Assembly (NCBI GenBank): GCA_934500875.1
Contig: CAKSTL010000013.1
Coordinates: 1-49,793, forward strand
From: an uncultured Clostridia bacterium
GTDB lineage: Bacteria > Bacillota > Clostridia > UMGS1810
DNA: 49,793 nt
Direction: 5' to 3'
Shown: positions 23,472 through 33,025 of the stretch, one piece after another
How positions within the stretch are numbered: the stretch's first letter is position 1
How the letters are laid out: each line of letters opens with the position of its first letter
The notes under the pieces: generated by a model
Told to the model about the DNA's origin: nothing
Databases searched by the model: none
What the model saw: the letters and a program-made list of their open reading frames with translations, nothing else
Program-made: the position numbers and the translations under genes

Positions 23472-25332
23472 CCGTTTCCTCCTTTTGCAAAATCAGAACC
23501 GAGCTTTCGCACAAGCCGAGAAACATAAAAAACATCATTACTATTCGGTTGTTGTACCACACGTTATCGAATGCGCCCTGAACAAGATATCCCATAACGC
23601 CTGCCGCAAGGGCTGTGCATATTGCCTTTGCATAACCCTTTTTTGCGCCCGAAACTGCCGAAATGACGTCTTTTAAAAGCACAATTACCATTGATACAAA
23701 AACTAAAATTCCGAGTATTCCGTTTTCGGCAATAATTTGCAGATAAAGGTTATGCGAATGAGGCGCAACAATCGAAGCATACGCATAATGGGGATAAATC
23801 ATATTGAATGCGTCAATCCCCGGTCCTATTCCGCAAAACCAATAATCTTTGAGCATTCTGATTGTTCCGAACCAGATATATACACGGTATGAGGTTGAGG
23901 TGTCCGAAACATCACCGATTGAAAGAAATCTGTTTACTATGCTCTGCGGCATAACGAGCGGCGACAAAAGCGCAAGCACAATGCCGAACCATATAAACCT
24001 TCTGTCGTAAAACGAGATAAAAATTACCGCCGCCGCAATAAGCCCGAGCCAGTTTCCTCTCGAATAGGTAAACACCATACAAAGAAGAAGCGCAGCAAGC
24101 GGCACAAAATTTACAATCCTGTTTCCGATTTTCGGCGCACCCCACACAAATGCGCACACGGCAGGAATCATCAGAAGAAGGTATTCTCCCAGAACATTCG
24201 GATTTCCGAATGTTGAAACAACCCTTGTTTCGATATCTGTAAACATTTCGGTATCAATCCACGTTGTACCCTCGGCAAAGCCGAACACATACTGATAAAT
24301 GCCGTACATTGCAACAAAGAACGCAGAAAGCGTCATAATCGATATCAGAAGATACAAGCTTTTTTTGCTTGTAACTGTATTTGTAATTATAAAATATCCT
24401 GCCATAAAAACAAAATAAACCATAAATATTTTAATACTGCTTTCTCTTGCAAACGATGTAACGGACGAAATCAGCATTACCAGCGCAAAAAGCACTATAA
24501 AAACATCAAGGTTTGTTTTTTTAAATTTAAAATTTTCATCATACGCAAGCTTTAAAACAAATGACAAAAACGCAAGAAGCATAAGACCGACCACCGCCAT
24601 TGTGGGCAGAAACGCAAACGCAGCAACCGCAATATAAACGCCTGTTTTAAAGTTAATCATAACTGCGATAATTCCGCATACCGAAACTGCTGCCGCCAAA
24701 ACATAAAGCGGCGGAACGAATGCGCCCACCACTCCGAAAACTGCGCCGGCGACCGCAAACACTGACAGGCAAAACAGAGTCGGTTTTATTGTATACGCAT
24801 TTTCGTCAACGTTAATTCCGAAATACAGCATTGTCTTTTTTACAACGACGCTGTTTTTGAAAACCGACGCCGCCGACAGATTAACCATAATCAAAACTGC
24901 CGCAAAAATTGCCGTAATCAGGGCAAAAATGCTGCCTGCCGAGCCTGAGAACATCATTATAACTTCATACACAACCGAAAGCGAAAGCAAAAACATTCCG
25001 AAACAGCGGACGGATATATTGAAAATATTATTGTAAAGCCACAAAACGCCGTTTATAATAACAGATTTTTTCAAAAGCGAAAAAACAAATTTTACAATGT
25101 GCGAAAAGCCTCTGCACAGCCAAAGAAGAGCGGCTGCAATTTTGCTTTGCATAGCGGTTTTGCTCACATTATAAGGCTTTGTAAAAAATTTTACAAAAAA
25201 GCTGTTTTTGGAATCTTTGCTTATAATTTTTTTAAAAAACTCCTGAACTTTTTTAAGAAAGCTTTCGTTAAAGCAGGCGGCAAACCAACCGAAAAACCTT
25301 GACAAATATGCTAAAACAAAACTTTTTTCCAC
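23464..25332 (-). CDS. O-antigen ligase/polymerase-like membrane protein
   Basis: This 622-residue protein has about 100 basic, amphipathic N-terminal residues followed by roughly a dozen membrane helices. The Wzy_C/O-antigen ligase segment is visible as TFGNPNVLGEYLLLMIPAVC, FTYSRGNWLGLIAAAV and, in a large outside loop, GIGPGIDAFNMIYPHYAY and APHSHNLYLQIIAENGI. Proteins of this family polymerise or ligate surface glycans. The start is GTG at 25332 after AGGAGGG. The N-terminal extension is unusual for the family and may bind other machinery. The gene ends inside the glycosyltransferase start. Confidence 0.85.
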   Translation of the reverse strand: MEKSFVLAYLSRFFGWFAACFNESFLKKVQEFFKKIISKDSKNSFFVKFFTKPYNVSKTAMQSKIAAALLWLCRGFSHIVKFVFSLLKKSVIINGVLWLYNNIFNISVRCFGMFLLSLSVVYEVIMMFSGSAGSIFALITAIFAAVLIMVNLSAASVFKNSVVVKKTMLYFGINVDENAYTIKPTLFCLSVFAVAGAVFGVVGAFVPPLYVLAAAVSVCGIIAVMINFKTGVYIAVAAFAFLPTMAVVGLMLLAFLSFVLKLAYDENFKFKKTNLDVFIVLFALVMLISSVTSFARESSIKIFMVYFVFMAGYFIITNTVTSKKSLYLLISIMTLSAFFVAMYGIYQYVFGFAEGTTWIDTEMFTDIETRVVSTFGNPNVLGEYLLLMIPAVCAFVWGAPKIGNRIVNFVPLAALLLCMVFTYSRGNWLGLIAAAVIFISFYDRRFIWFGIVLALLSPLVMPQSIVNRFLSIGDVSDTSTSYRVYIWFGTIRMLKDYWFCGIGPGIDAFNMIYPHYAYASIVAPHSHNLYLQIIAENGILGILVFVSMVIVLLKDVISAVSGAKKGYAKAICTALAAGVMGYLVQGAFDNVWYNNRIVMMFFMFLGLCESSVLILQKEETDD

Positions 25333-25335
25333 TGT

Positions 25336-26901
25336 TTACCCCTCCTTTGAAAACCTTTTAAGAACGGTTTTTAATATTGTAAAAAATTCTTCCGATTTTA
25401 ATATTATGCACATTAAAACGTAAACGCACGCACCCAAAGCCGCAGGTACGAAAAGGTTCAGATATTTATTTGAAACAACAATTTCTTTTTTAAAAAACAT
25501 TACGGCGGCGCTCATAACAATTGCCGAAATCACACTTTTTGCAAACGAGATAAAAAGCTCTTTTGTAAAAATGTTTTTCACCCTTTTTCCAAGCAAAACA
25601 AGCAATCCGAAGCCGATAACGTTAGCCGCAGCCGACGCAGCAAACGCAAGACCTTCAAGCCCCGTTTTTATAAACAAAACCGACACAACCGACAGTGCAA
25701 TGTTTACGCATATGCCAAACACCGAGGCACGCATGGGGGTTTTTCCGTCCTGAAGCGCATAAAACGCCTTGTTCATAACCTCGTTTATGCCGAAGCCTAT
25801 CATACCCAAAGAGTAGAAAAACAGCGCCGACGAGGTGAGGGCTGTTGACGAAGAATCAAACGCACCTCTTTCATAGAACACGCTTATAATCGGCGTTGAC
25901 AGCAGCATAAATCCTGCCATTACCGGTGCAATGATAAACACAACAAACCTTACCGATTTTCTTACAACGCTTGCAAACGACTGCATATCGCCCGCCGCAG
26001 CGAACCGTGAAAGCGACGGAAACGTAAGGTTTGTTATAGTGTAGGTAAACACCCCGACGAGGATTATATAAAGCTTATTTGCATAATCGAGCGCCGGAAC
26101 AGCCGCCCCGTTGTTCAAACCCGACGCAAGATTAATGTTAATCATTGCGTTAATCGGCTGCACCCAAGCGCTTACGATAATCGGAAGCGCAAGAAGGCAC
26201 ACCCTTTTTATGTTTTCATCACCAAACGGATTTTTAATTTTTAAGCGGTATTTCATCTTCATAAGGGACGGAATCTGAATGACAATCTGCAAAATCCACC
26301 CTGTAAGCATAGCCGCCGCAATGCCCCAAACACCGAATTTATCGCCGAAAATAACGATATATAAAATTAAAAAGGCATTTGACACAAGCGAAATAAGCGC
26401 AGGAATGACAAATTCGCCGTCGGACTGCAAAATTCCGACAAAACAATACGCAACGCCCGTTATAAAGATTGCCGGGAAAAGAATTTTAACAAGGCTTGCC
26501 GCCAGATTAAGCTTTTCGCCGTCAAGCCCGCCTGCAATAATGTGAACGACGGTTTTTGAAAACAATATGCCGAAAACCACCATAACAAGCGTTACTATGG
26601 ACACAAGCGTAATGAATTTGTTTGAAAAATCCTGTGCTTTTTTTCTTTCGTCCTTTTGCAAAAATTCATTGTAAATCGGTATAAACGCCGCAGTTACGGC
26701 AGTTCCGAGGGCAATGTCAAAAAACAGAAGGGGAATTCTTGAGGCGGTCGAAAACGCAATTGCGCTGACGCTTTCGGTGCCGTAAAGATATGCTATAAGC
26801 ATATCTCTTATCATACCGAAAAGCTTTGATAAAAGCATGGCCGCTGACACGATTATCGCCGTAACCGCCGCATTTTTTGTCTTGTTTCGGGAAATTTTCA
26901 T
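25336..26901 (-). CDS. murJ: Lipid II flippase MurJ
   Basis: This 521-residue MOP-superfamily protein has about 14 membrane helices. MurJ features include the N-terminal ILLSKLFGMIRDMLIAYLYG-like segment, the SRIPLLFFDIALGTAVTAAFIP stretch and FYERGAFDSSSTALTS near residue 345. MurJ flips the peptidoglycan precursor lipid II across the membrane. ATG at 26901 lies two bases after the ireB stop. A second MOP-family flippase, SpoVB-like, lies further along the window, so the two have separate roles (vegetative wall versus spore envelope). Confidence 0.9.
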   Translation of the reverse strand: MKISRNKTKNAAVTAIIVSAAMLLSKLFGMIRDMLIAYLYGTESVSAIAFSTASRIPLLFFDIALGTAVTAAFIPIYNEFLQKDERKKAQDFSNKFITLVSIVTLVMVVFGILFSKTVVHIIAGGLDGEKLNLAASLVKILFPAIFITGVAYCFVGILQSDGEFVIPALISLVSNAFLILYIVIFGDKFGVWGIAAAMLTGWILQIVIQIPSLMKMKYRLKIKNPFGDENIKRVCLLALPIIVSAWVQPINAMININLASGLNNGAAVPALDYANKLYIILVGVFTYTITNLTFPSLSRFAAAGDMQSFASVVRKSVRFVVFIIAPVMAGFMLLSTPIISVFYERGAFDSSSTALTSSALFFYSLGMIGFGINEVMNKAFYALQDGKTPMRASVFGICVNIALSVVSVLFIKTGLEGLAFAASAAANVIGFGLLVLLGKRVKNIFTKELFISFAKSVISAIVMSAAVMFFKKEIVVSNKYLNLFVPAALGACVYVLMCIILKSEEFFTILKTVLKRFSKEG

Positions 26902-26903
26902 AA

Positions 26904-27155
26904 TTATTTATCTCTCAGATAATCCTTGAAAAGCTCCTCTAAAATTTCATCTCTTTCAAGCTTTGAAATAAGGCTTCTGGCATTGTTGTAGCTTGTAATG
27001 TAGGTTGGGTCGCCCGACATAATGTATCCCACAAGCTGGCTGATTGGATTATAGCCCTTAATTTTAAGCGCTTCATATACCGCAGACAGCGTTTCTTTTA
27101 TAAGCGCCTGTTTGTCTACACTGCCGTTAAACACCATTGTTTCGTTAAAATCCAT
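26904..27155 (-). CDS. ireB: IreB-family regulatory phosphoprotein (UPF0297)
   Basis: This 83-residue protein matches the UPF0297/IreB family: ETMVFNGSVDKQALIKETLS, LKIKGYNPISQLVGYIMSGD and PTYITSYNNARSLISKLERD are the conserved blocks. In Enterococcus, IreB is phosphorylated near its N-terminus by the PASTA kinase IreK and affects cephalosporin tolerance; Thr6 here lies in the same region. ATG at 27155 follows GGAGGTAAGG. It lies between pheT and murJ. Confidence 0.92.
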   Translation of the reverse strand: MDFNETMVFNGSVDKQALIKETLSAVYEALKIKGYNPISQLVGYIMSGDPTYITSYNNARSLISKLERDEILEELFKDYLRDK

Positions 27156-27211
27156 AATCCTTACCTCCTTAAAATTTTAAAAGTTTTTGCCGGATTTAAT
27201 CTTTTGTCCGA

Positions 27212-29584
27212 TTATCTTAACTGTGCGCCCGTTTTTTCAAACAGCTGTCTTACGGTTTTGTCGAATACGTCTGAAATTTCGTCATCTGTAAGAGTTCTGT
27301 CGTCGGCACGGTAGATAATTGAAAATGCAAGGCTCTTTTTGCCGCTTTCAATCTGCTCGCCCTTGTAAACGTCGAAAAGCTTAACGTCCTCAAGAATTTT
27401 GCCCGAGCATTTTTTAATAATTTTTTCAATTTCGCCAACCGTTACGCCGTCATCAGCCAGAAGCGCCATATCCCTTGTAACCGCAGGGAATTTCGGAAGC
27501 GCCTTATACTGAATGTTGCTGTTTGCAAGCTCGTTTAACTCTCTTATGTCAAGCACTGCAACATAAGATTTTGCGCCTACCGAATAATTTTTTGCAACGG
27601 TAGGATGAATTTCGCCTATAACGCCTATTTTTTTGCCTCTGCAAATAATATTTGCGCACCTTCCGGGGTGGAAGGTTGTGTTGTTGCTCTCTGCCTCAAA
27701 CTCATAATTTTTAATGTTAAGGCTGTCGAGAATACTTTCAACACTGCCCTTTAAATCGTAAAAATCGTAGTTTCCGTACATTCCGAGGCAGATTTCCTTG
27801 CGCTCGTCGGGAAGCTTTTCGCCTTCAACCGGGAGGTAAACCTTTGCAATTTCAAAGAATTTGCCCTGCGGCGTGCGCTGATTGTAGTTATACGAAACAG
27901 TGTCCATCATTGACGGAATAAGCGTTGTGCGCATAATGGAACAATCTTTTCCGAGCGGATTTTTTATAACAACGGGATTTTTAATGCTTTCGTCGTTGGT
28001 GTTGATTTTGTCGAATATATCAGGCGATACAAACGAAAATGTCATAATCTCGTAATGCCCCTGCGCAATGGCGGTTTCTTCAATTTTGTTAACCAGCTTC
28101 TGCTCTCTTGTTTTCATTCCCTGGGTGGTTTCGCCCCTGAGCGGCGACGACTCTATTTTGTCGTAACCGTAAATTCTTGCAACCTCTTCGGCAATATCCG
28201 CCTCGCCTTCAACGTCTGCACGGAAGGTTGGAACGGTAATTTTGTCGCCGTCAATTTTAAATTCAAATGCGGTAAGAATTTTTACCATTTCTTCCTTTGA
28301 AATATCGGTACCAAGGAAGGAATTGATATAATCGGGTCTGAACGGAAGTATATGCGGTTTTTTATTTGAATTGTCAACATCAATTATTCCCGATACAACC
28401 TCGCCCGCGCCGAGCATTTCAACAAGCTCGCACGCACGGTTAAGAGCGCCGATAACATTTTCGGGGTCAAGACCCTTTTCATAGCGTGACGAAGCCTCTG
28501 TTCTGAGTCCGAGTTTTTTTGCGGTGATACGAACATTTGCGCCGTCAAAGCACGCCGATTCAAAAAGAAGAGTTTTTGTCGTATCTTCGATTTCGCTGTT
28601 AAGACCGCCCATAACGCCGGCAACCGCAACGCTTTTTTCTGCGTCGCAGATAACAAGCATAGAATCGTCAAGTTTTCTTTCCTGTTCGTCAAGAGTTGTC
28701 ATAATCTCGCCGTTTTTTGCTTTGCGCACAACTATTTTATGACCCGCAACGTTGTCAAGGTCAAATGCGTGCATAGGCTGACCGTATTCCAAAAGAACAT
28801 AGTTTGTGATATCGACAATATTGTTAATGCTTCTTATACCGCTGAGCTTAAGCCTGTCCGCAAGCCACTTGGGACTGGGCGCAATTTTAACATTTTTTAC
28901 AACACGTGCCGCATAACGTATACAATCTTTGGTGTCAATAACTTCAACGCTTGCATAATCTTCAATTTTATCGTCTGTTTCGTGTACCTCGGGGGTGTCG
29001 ATTTTAAGCGGTTTGTCAAACGTTACAGCCGCCTCCCTTGCAATTCCGAGCACGCTGAAACAATCTGCCCTGTTAGGCGTTATTTCAAACTCAACAACGT
29101 CCTCGTCAAGACCGAAAATCTCTTTAACGTCCATACCGAGCGGATACTCTCTGTCAAAAATAAGTATGCCGTCCTCTATAGCATAAGGTGCGTCCTCAAG
29201 CGTTAAATTAAGCTCGCCGATTGAGCAGAGCATACCAAACGATTCAACGCCCCTTAATTTTCCTTTTTTAATAACAATTCCGCCCGGAAGATGAGAACCG
29301 CAGAGCGCAACGGGAACAAAATCGCCCTCGTTTACGTTCTTTGCGCCGGTTACAATCTGCAAAACCTCGCTTCCGACGTCAACGGAACAAATAACAAGCT
29401 TATCTGCGTCGGGGTGCTTTTCTATTTTCAGAATTTTGCCCACAACAACCTTTTCTATTTCTTCGCCCGCATTTTCAACGCCCTCAACCTTTGAGCCGGA
29501 CATTGTCATTGCGTGCGCAAATTCTTCTGCGGAAACACCGCTTATATCAACATAATCATTAAGCCAACTTATCGGAAATTTCAT
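27212..29584 (-). CDS. pheT: Phenylalanyl-tRNA synthetase beta subunit
   Basis: This 790-residue protein has the expected order: an N-terminal EMAP/OB tRNA-binding domain (residues ~40-150, VVGKILKIEKHPDADKLVIC), B3/B4 editing domain (~210-390), B5 domain, the catalytic-like core and a C-terminal ferredoxin-fold anticodon-binding domain (FPAVTRDMALLADDGVTV). It forms the alpha2-beta2 enzyme with PheS. ATG at 29584 lies 16 bases after pheS, as usual. The length is normal. Confidence 0.95.
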   Translation of the reverse strand: MKFPISWLNDYVDISGVSAEEFAHAMTMSGSKVEGVENAGEEIEKVVVGKILKIEKHPDADKLVICSVDVGSEVLQIVTGAKNVNEGDFVPVALCGSHLPGGIVIKKGKLRGVESFGMLCSIGELNLTLEDAPYAIEDGILIFDREYPLGMDVKEIFGLDEDVVEFEITPNRADCFSVLGIAREAAVTFDKPLKIDTPEVHETDDKIEDYASVEVIDTKDCIRYAARVVKNVKIAPSPKWLADRLKLSGIRSINNIVDITNYVLLEYGQPMHAFDLDNVAGHKIVVRKAKNGEIMTTLDEQERKLDDSMLVICDAEKSVAVAGVMGGLNSEIEDTTKTLLFESACFDGANVRITAKKLGLRTEASSRYEKGLDPENVIGALNRACELVEMLGAGEVVSGIIDVDNSNKKPHILPFRPDYINSFLGTDISKEEMVKILTAFEFKIDGDKITVPTFRADVEGEADIAEEVARIYGYDKIESSPLRGETTQGMKTREQKLVNKIEETAIAQGHYEIMTFSFVSPDIFDKINTNDESIKNPVVIKNPLGKDCSIMRTTLIPSMMDTVSYNYNQRTPQGKFFEIAKVYLPVEGEKLPDERKEICLGMYGNYDFYDLKGSVESILDSLNIKNYEFEAESNNTTFHPGRCANIICRGKKIGVIGEIHPTVAKNYSVGAKSYVAVLDIRELNELANSNIQYKALPKFPAVTRDMALLADDGVTVGEIEKIIKKCSGKILEDVKLFDVYKGEQIESGKKSLAFSIIYRADDRTLTDDEISDVFDKTVRQLFEKTGAQLR

Positions 29585-29600
29585 TGTCGTTTACCCTCCC

Positions 29601-30620
29601 TTAAAACTGTTTCAAAAATCTTAAATCGTTCTCATACAAAAGACGCATATCGTCTATGTTGTACGAGCGCATAACAATACGCTCAAGACCGATACCGAAG
29701 GCAAAACCGCTGTAAATTTCAGGGTCTATTCCGCATTCTCTCAAAACCTTCGGGTGCACCATACCTGCGCCGAGAACCTCTATAAAACCTTCTTTTTTGC
29801 ACACTCTGCAACCCTTGCCGCCGCACACAAAGCACGAAACGTCAACCTCTGCGCTCGGCTCGGTAAACGGAAAATGGTGCGGACGCAGACGTATTTTAAC
29901 GTCGTCGCCGTAGAGCTTTTTCATAAACAGTTCCAAAGTTCCTTTCAAATCGCCCATTGTAATGCCCTTGTCAACCACAAGACCCTCAAGCTGGTGGAAA
30001 ACGGGCGAATGGGTTGCGTCAACAGCGTCGCTTCTGAACACTCTGCCCGGAGATATAACTCTTATCGGCGGTTTGGTTTTTTCCATAACACGCACCTGAA
30101 CAGAAGAAGTCTGCGTTCTTAAAACGACATCATCATTAATGTAGAATGTATCCTGCGTATCCCTGGAGGGGTGGTTTTTAGGAATGTTGAGCGCCTCAAA
30201 GTTATAATAATCAAGTTCAACCTCGGGGCCTTCCGCAATTGAAAATCCCATACCCATAAAGATATCCTCAAGCTGTTTTCTCACAATGGTAAGCGGATGA
30301 GCCGAGCCGATATCGCTTTTTTTGCCGGGCATGGTAACGTCTATAACCTCTTTTTTGAGCTTTTCCTGCAAAACCTTTTCCTGTATTGCCTCTTTTTTTT
30401 CGGCAAGACCGTTTTCAATGCGTGCCCTTATTTCGTTTGCAAGAGCGCCCACTTCACGTCTTTCGTCGGCGGCAACCGAGCCGAGATTTTTCAAAACGCC
30501 GGTAATTTCGCCTTTTTTTCCGAGATATTTTACTCTGAAGCTTTCAAGCTCCTCCATTTTTTCGGAATTTTCCAAAGCTTTCAAAGCTTCCGATTTAATT
30601 TTTTCAAGTAGTTGTTTCAC
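29601..30620 (-). CDS. pheS: Phenylalanyl-tRNA synthetase alpha subunit
   Basis: This 339-residue class II synthetase subunit has the coiled N-terminal tRNA-binding helix pair (residues 1-90), motif 2 region RVFRSDAVDATHSPVFHQLE, the zinc-like/insert CFVCGGKGCRVCKKEGFIEV (a CxxC pair variant) and motif 3 GFAFGIGLERIVM. It charges tRNA-Phe with phenylalanine. The start is GTG at 30620 with AAGGAG ten bases upstream. Its promoter leaves only about 45 bases of leader, so no T-box can be present. Confidence 0.95.
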   Translation of the reverse strand: MKQLLEKIKSEALKALENSEKMEELESFRVKYLGKKGEITGVLKNLGSVAADERREVGALANEIRARIENGLAEKKEAIQEKVLQEKLKKEVIDVTMPGKKSDIGSAHPLTIVRKQLEDIFMGMGFSIAEGPEVELDYYNFEALNIPKNHPSRDTQDTFYINDDVVLRTQTSSVQVRVMEKTKPPIRVISPGRVFRSDAVDATHSPVFHQLEGLVVDKGITMGDLKGTLELFMKKLYGDDVKIRLRPHHFPFTEPSAEVDVSCFVCGGKGCRVCKKEGFIEVLGAGMVHPKVLRECGIDPEIYSGFAFGIGLERIVMRSYNIDDMRLLYENDLRFLKQF

Positions 30621-30671
30621 CTTTATATAACTCCTTCCAAGGTAATTTACGTAAACTTAATTTATCCCTAC

Positions 30672-30700
30672 ATTGTAACATAATTTTTTTAATTTTGCAA
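30672..30700 (-). promoter_or_regulatory. Promoter of the pheS-pheT operon
   Basis: On the minus strand TTGCAA (30700-30695) and TACAAT (30677-30672) are 17 bases apart. It lies between the ispA stop (30707) and the pheS start. Confidence 0.75.
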
Positions 30701-30706
30701 CATATT

Positions 30707-31567
30707 TTAAAAAGCGCCGAACAAAAAACTGTTCATTTCACGCAAAAATGCGCTTTTTTCGTATTTTTTAAGAATTCTGTCTGCCTCATCCCTGTGATAA
30801 ACAAGCAGCTCGGTAGCTTTTTTTCGTCCGAGAAGGTTTATAAAGTTCGGCGTTTTTTCATCCTCTTCCTTTATTTTATCCTCCTGCTCGTCCTCAAAAT
30901 CGTCCCTTATCTGAAACGCCGTTCCTATGTGACGGGCATAATTTTCAATATTTTCAATATCCTCTTTTCCGGCATTTGCAATGTGCGCACCTGCAAGAGC
31001 CGCCGCCGTAATAAGCGCAGTGGTTTTATATTCGATAAGCCTTTCGACGTCGCTTAGCGAAATATCTTTTTTGCTCATTAAATCAATATCGATAAGCTGA
31101 CCCTTTATCATACCGAAAATGCCTGATCTTTTTGCAATTTCGTATGCGGCAAACTTTTCACCGTCGCCGCCCGTAAGTATACTTTTGAGCATAACCTCAT
31201 ACGCAAGGTTTAAAAGCGAATCGCCGCAAAGCACGCCCTTTGCCTCGCCGTACTTTTTGTGACAGCTCAGCCTTCCCCTTCTGTAATCGTCGTCATCCAT
31301 ACACGGCAAATCGTCGTGAACAAGCGAGTAAGCCTGAATAAATTCAATGGCAACCGCAAACTTAAGCGCAGTATTTTCATCTCCGCCAAGCATTTTTGCA
31401 ACCTCGGTTGTAAGTATTCCCCTGATGCGCTTTCCGCCGCCGAGAACACTGTATATAACAGGCTCGGTTACAAAATTTTCCAAATCTTTGCACTCGTTTT
31501 TAAAAAAGCTCTCTATACTGCCGTTTATAAGCGCAAGACGCTTGTTGTATTCTTCGTTGAAATTCAT
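30707..31567 (-). CDS. ispA: Farnesyl/geranyl diphosphate synthase
   Basis: This 286-residue short-chain prenyl synthase has the first aspartate-rich motif VHDDLPCMDDDDYRRG and the second FQIRDDFEDEQEDK. It condenses isopentenyl with allylic diphosphates for lipid carriers such as undecaprenyl phosphate. ATG at 31567 lies 12 bases after xseB, in the canonical nusB-xseA-xseB-ispA order. No terminator is evident before the pheS promoter, so read-through into pheST is possible. Confidence 0.92.
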   Translation of the reverse strand: MNFNEEYNKRLALINGSIESFFKNECKDLENFVTEPVIYSVLGGGKRIRGILTTEVAKMLGGDENTALKFAVAIEFIQAYSLVHDDLPCMDDDDYRRGRLSCHKKYGEAKGVLCGDSLLNLAYEVMLKSILTGGDGEKFAAYEIAKRSGIFGMIKGQLIDIDLMSKKDISLSDVERLIEYKTTALITAAALAGAHIANAGKEDIENIENYARHIGTAFQIRDDFEDEQEDKIKEEDEKTPNFINLLGRKKATELLVYHRDEADRILKKYEKSAFLREMNSFLFGAF

Positions 31568-31579
31568 ATTTTTTACCGC

Positions 31580-31807
31580 TTAAGCGTCTGTCTGAACAAA
31601 GTCAGTTTCGCCGCTTACCTCTCCGTCTTTATTTTGTACCAAAAGCTTTATTTTCTGCTCGGCATTATCCAGCATTTTTATGCACTCGTTTGTAAGCTTT
31701 ACGCCGTCTTCAAAAAGCGCAACGCACTCGTCAAGCGCAGCGTCGCCGCTCTCAAGCTTTTTTACAATTTCGTCCAGCTTTGTTATGTTATCTTCAAATT
31801 TATTCAT
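31580..31807 (-). CDS. xseB: Exodeoxyribonuclease VII small subunit
   Basis: This 75-residue helical protein matches XseB: FEDNITKLDEIVKKLESGDA and LDECVALFEDGVKLTNECIK are the family hallmarks. It forms exonuclease VII with XseA, which degrades single-stranded DNA. ATG at 31807 lies three bases after the xseA stop, as usual. Confidence 0.93.
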   Translation of the reverse strand: MNKFEDNITKLDEIVKKLESGDAALDECVALFEDGVKLTNECIKMLDNAEQKIKLLVQNKDGEVSGETDFVQTDA

Positions 31808-31810
31808 AGC

Positions 31811-33013
31811 TTATCTCCCCTCCGCAACGGAATTAACACTGCATTTTGCGCATCCGTCCGCAAATGTAACGTCTATAAAACTTCCCTTTTCCAAATTTTT
31901 TACACTTTTTATAATTTTTCCTCTGTCATCTTTAACCGAGGCAAAGCCTCTTTTTAAAACCGCCGCAGGATTAAGTGCGTCAAGCTTCGCAAGATATTTT
32001 TCAAGCGTCGCCTTGCTTGATTCAACCTTTTTCGTGTATAAATCGGATATGGATTTTGACAGCGAATCGAGATAAAGACGTTTGTCGTCAAAAATAACAC
32101 CGCTGTCGGTAAAAATTCTTGAATTTTTTATTCTTTCAAGCTGCTGCGCCTTTAATTTATACAAATTTGTAAGGCACACCGCAAGCTTGCTTTTTTGCAT
32201 AACAAGGCTTTGCCTTACGTCCGTCTGCGACGGCACCGCAAGCTCTGCCCCCGCCGATGGAGTCGGCGCGCGAAGGTCGGATACAAAATCGGCAATGGTA
32301 AAATCGGTTTCGTGTCCTACCGCCGAAATTATCGGAATTTGCGAATTATAAACCGCATATGCAACCTCTTCTTCGTTAAATGCCCACAAATCTTCAATCG
32401 AACCGCCGCCCCTGCCCACTATAAGAACATCCGCAGCGTTGTTTTCGTTAAAATATTTTATTCCGTCCGCAATTGTTTTTGCAGCGCCGGCGCCCTGAAC
32501 CAGCGCCGGGTAAATATATATATCCGCCGCCGTATACCTTCTTTTTATGACGTTTAAAATATCTCTCACCGCCGCACCGGTAGGCGAAGTGATTACCCCT
32601 ATTTTCTTCGGATATTTAGGTATCGGTTTTTTGTGTGCCTCGTCAAAAAGCCCCTCTTTTGAAAGCTTTTCCTTAAGCTGCTCATATGCAAGATAAAGCT
32701 CGCCCACGCCGTCGGGCATCATACTTTCAATATATAGCTGATATGCGCCGTCACGTTCAAAAACCGCAACACGGCCGCACGCAATAACCTTCATACCGTT
32801 TGACGCATCAAACCTCAGAGAAGATGCCGCAGAGCGGAACATAACGGCTCTGAGCACTCCGCCCTCGTCCTTTAGGGTAAGGTAAATATGCCCCGACGAA
32901 TGGCGCTTGAAATTTGAAATTTCTCCTTTTATATAAAGGCGCTGAAAATTCTGATTGCTGTCAAAGCACCGTTTTATGTAATTGTTAAGCTGACTAACAG
33001 TAATTACAGCCAT
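31811..33013 (-). CDS. xseA: Exodeoxyribonuclease VII large subunit
   Basis: This 400-residue protein has an N-terminal OB domain (LYIKGEISNFKRHSSGHIYL) and the XseA catalytic segment GVITSPTGAAVRDILNVIKR, then VLIVGRGGGSIEDLWAFNEE, ISAVGHETDFTIADFVSDLR and RAPTPSAGAELAVP. The C-terminal part is a long coiled coil that binds XseB. ATG at 33013 is 12 bases after nusB. The length is normal for Clostridia. Confidence 0.94.
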   Translation of the reverse strand: MAVITVSQLNNYIKRCFDSNQNFQRLYIKGEISNFKRHSSGHIYLTLKDEGGVLRAVMFRSAASSLRFDASNGMKVIACGRVAVFERDGAYQLYIESMMPDGVGELYLAYEQLKEKLSKEGLFDEAHKKPIPKYPKKIGVITSPTGAAVRDILNVIKRRYTAADIYIYPALVQGAGAAKTIADGIKYFNENNAADVLIVGRGGGSIEDLWAFNEEEVAYAVYNSQIPIISAVGHETDFTIADFVSDLRAPTPSAGAELAVPSQTDVRQSLVMQKSKLAVCLTNLYKLKAQQLERIKNSRIFTDSGVIFDDKRLYLDSLSKSISDLYTKKVESSKATLEKYLAKLDALNPAAVLKRGFASVKDDRGKIIKSVKNLEKGSFIDVTFADGCAKCSVNSVAEGR

Positions 33014-33025
33014 ATTTTATACCTT

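Noticed and set aside
30621..30706. T-box upstream of pheS
   Set aside because: Only ~45 bases separate the predicted transcript start and the pheS start codon, too short for a T-box, and no T-box sequence is visible.
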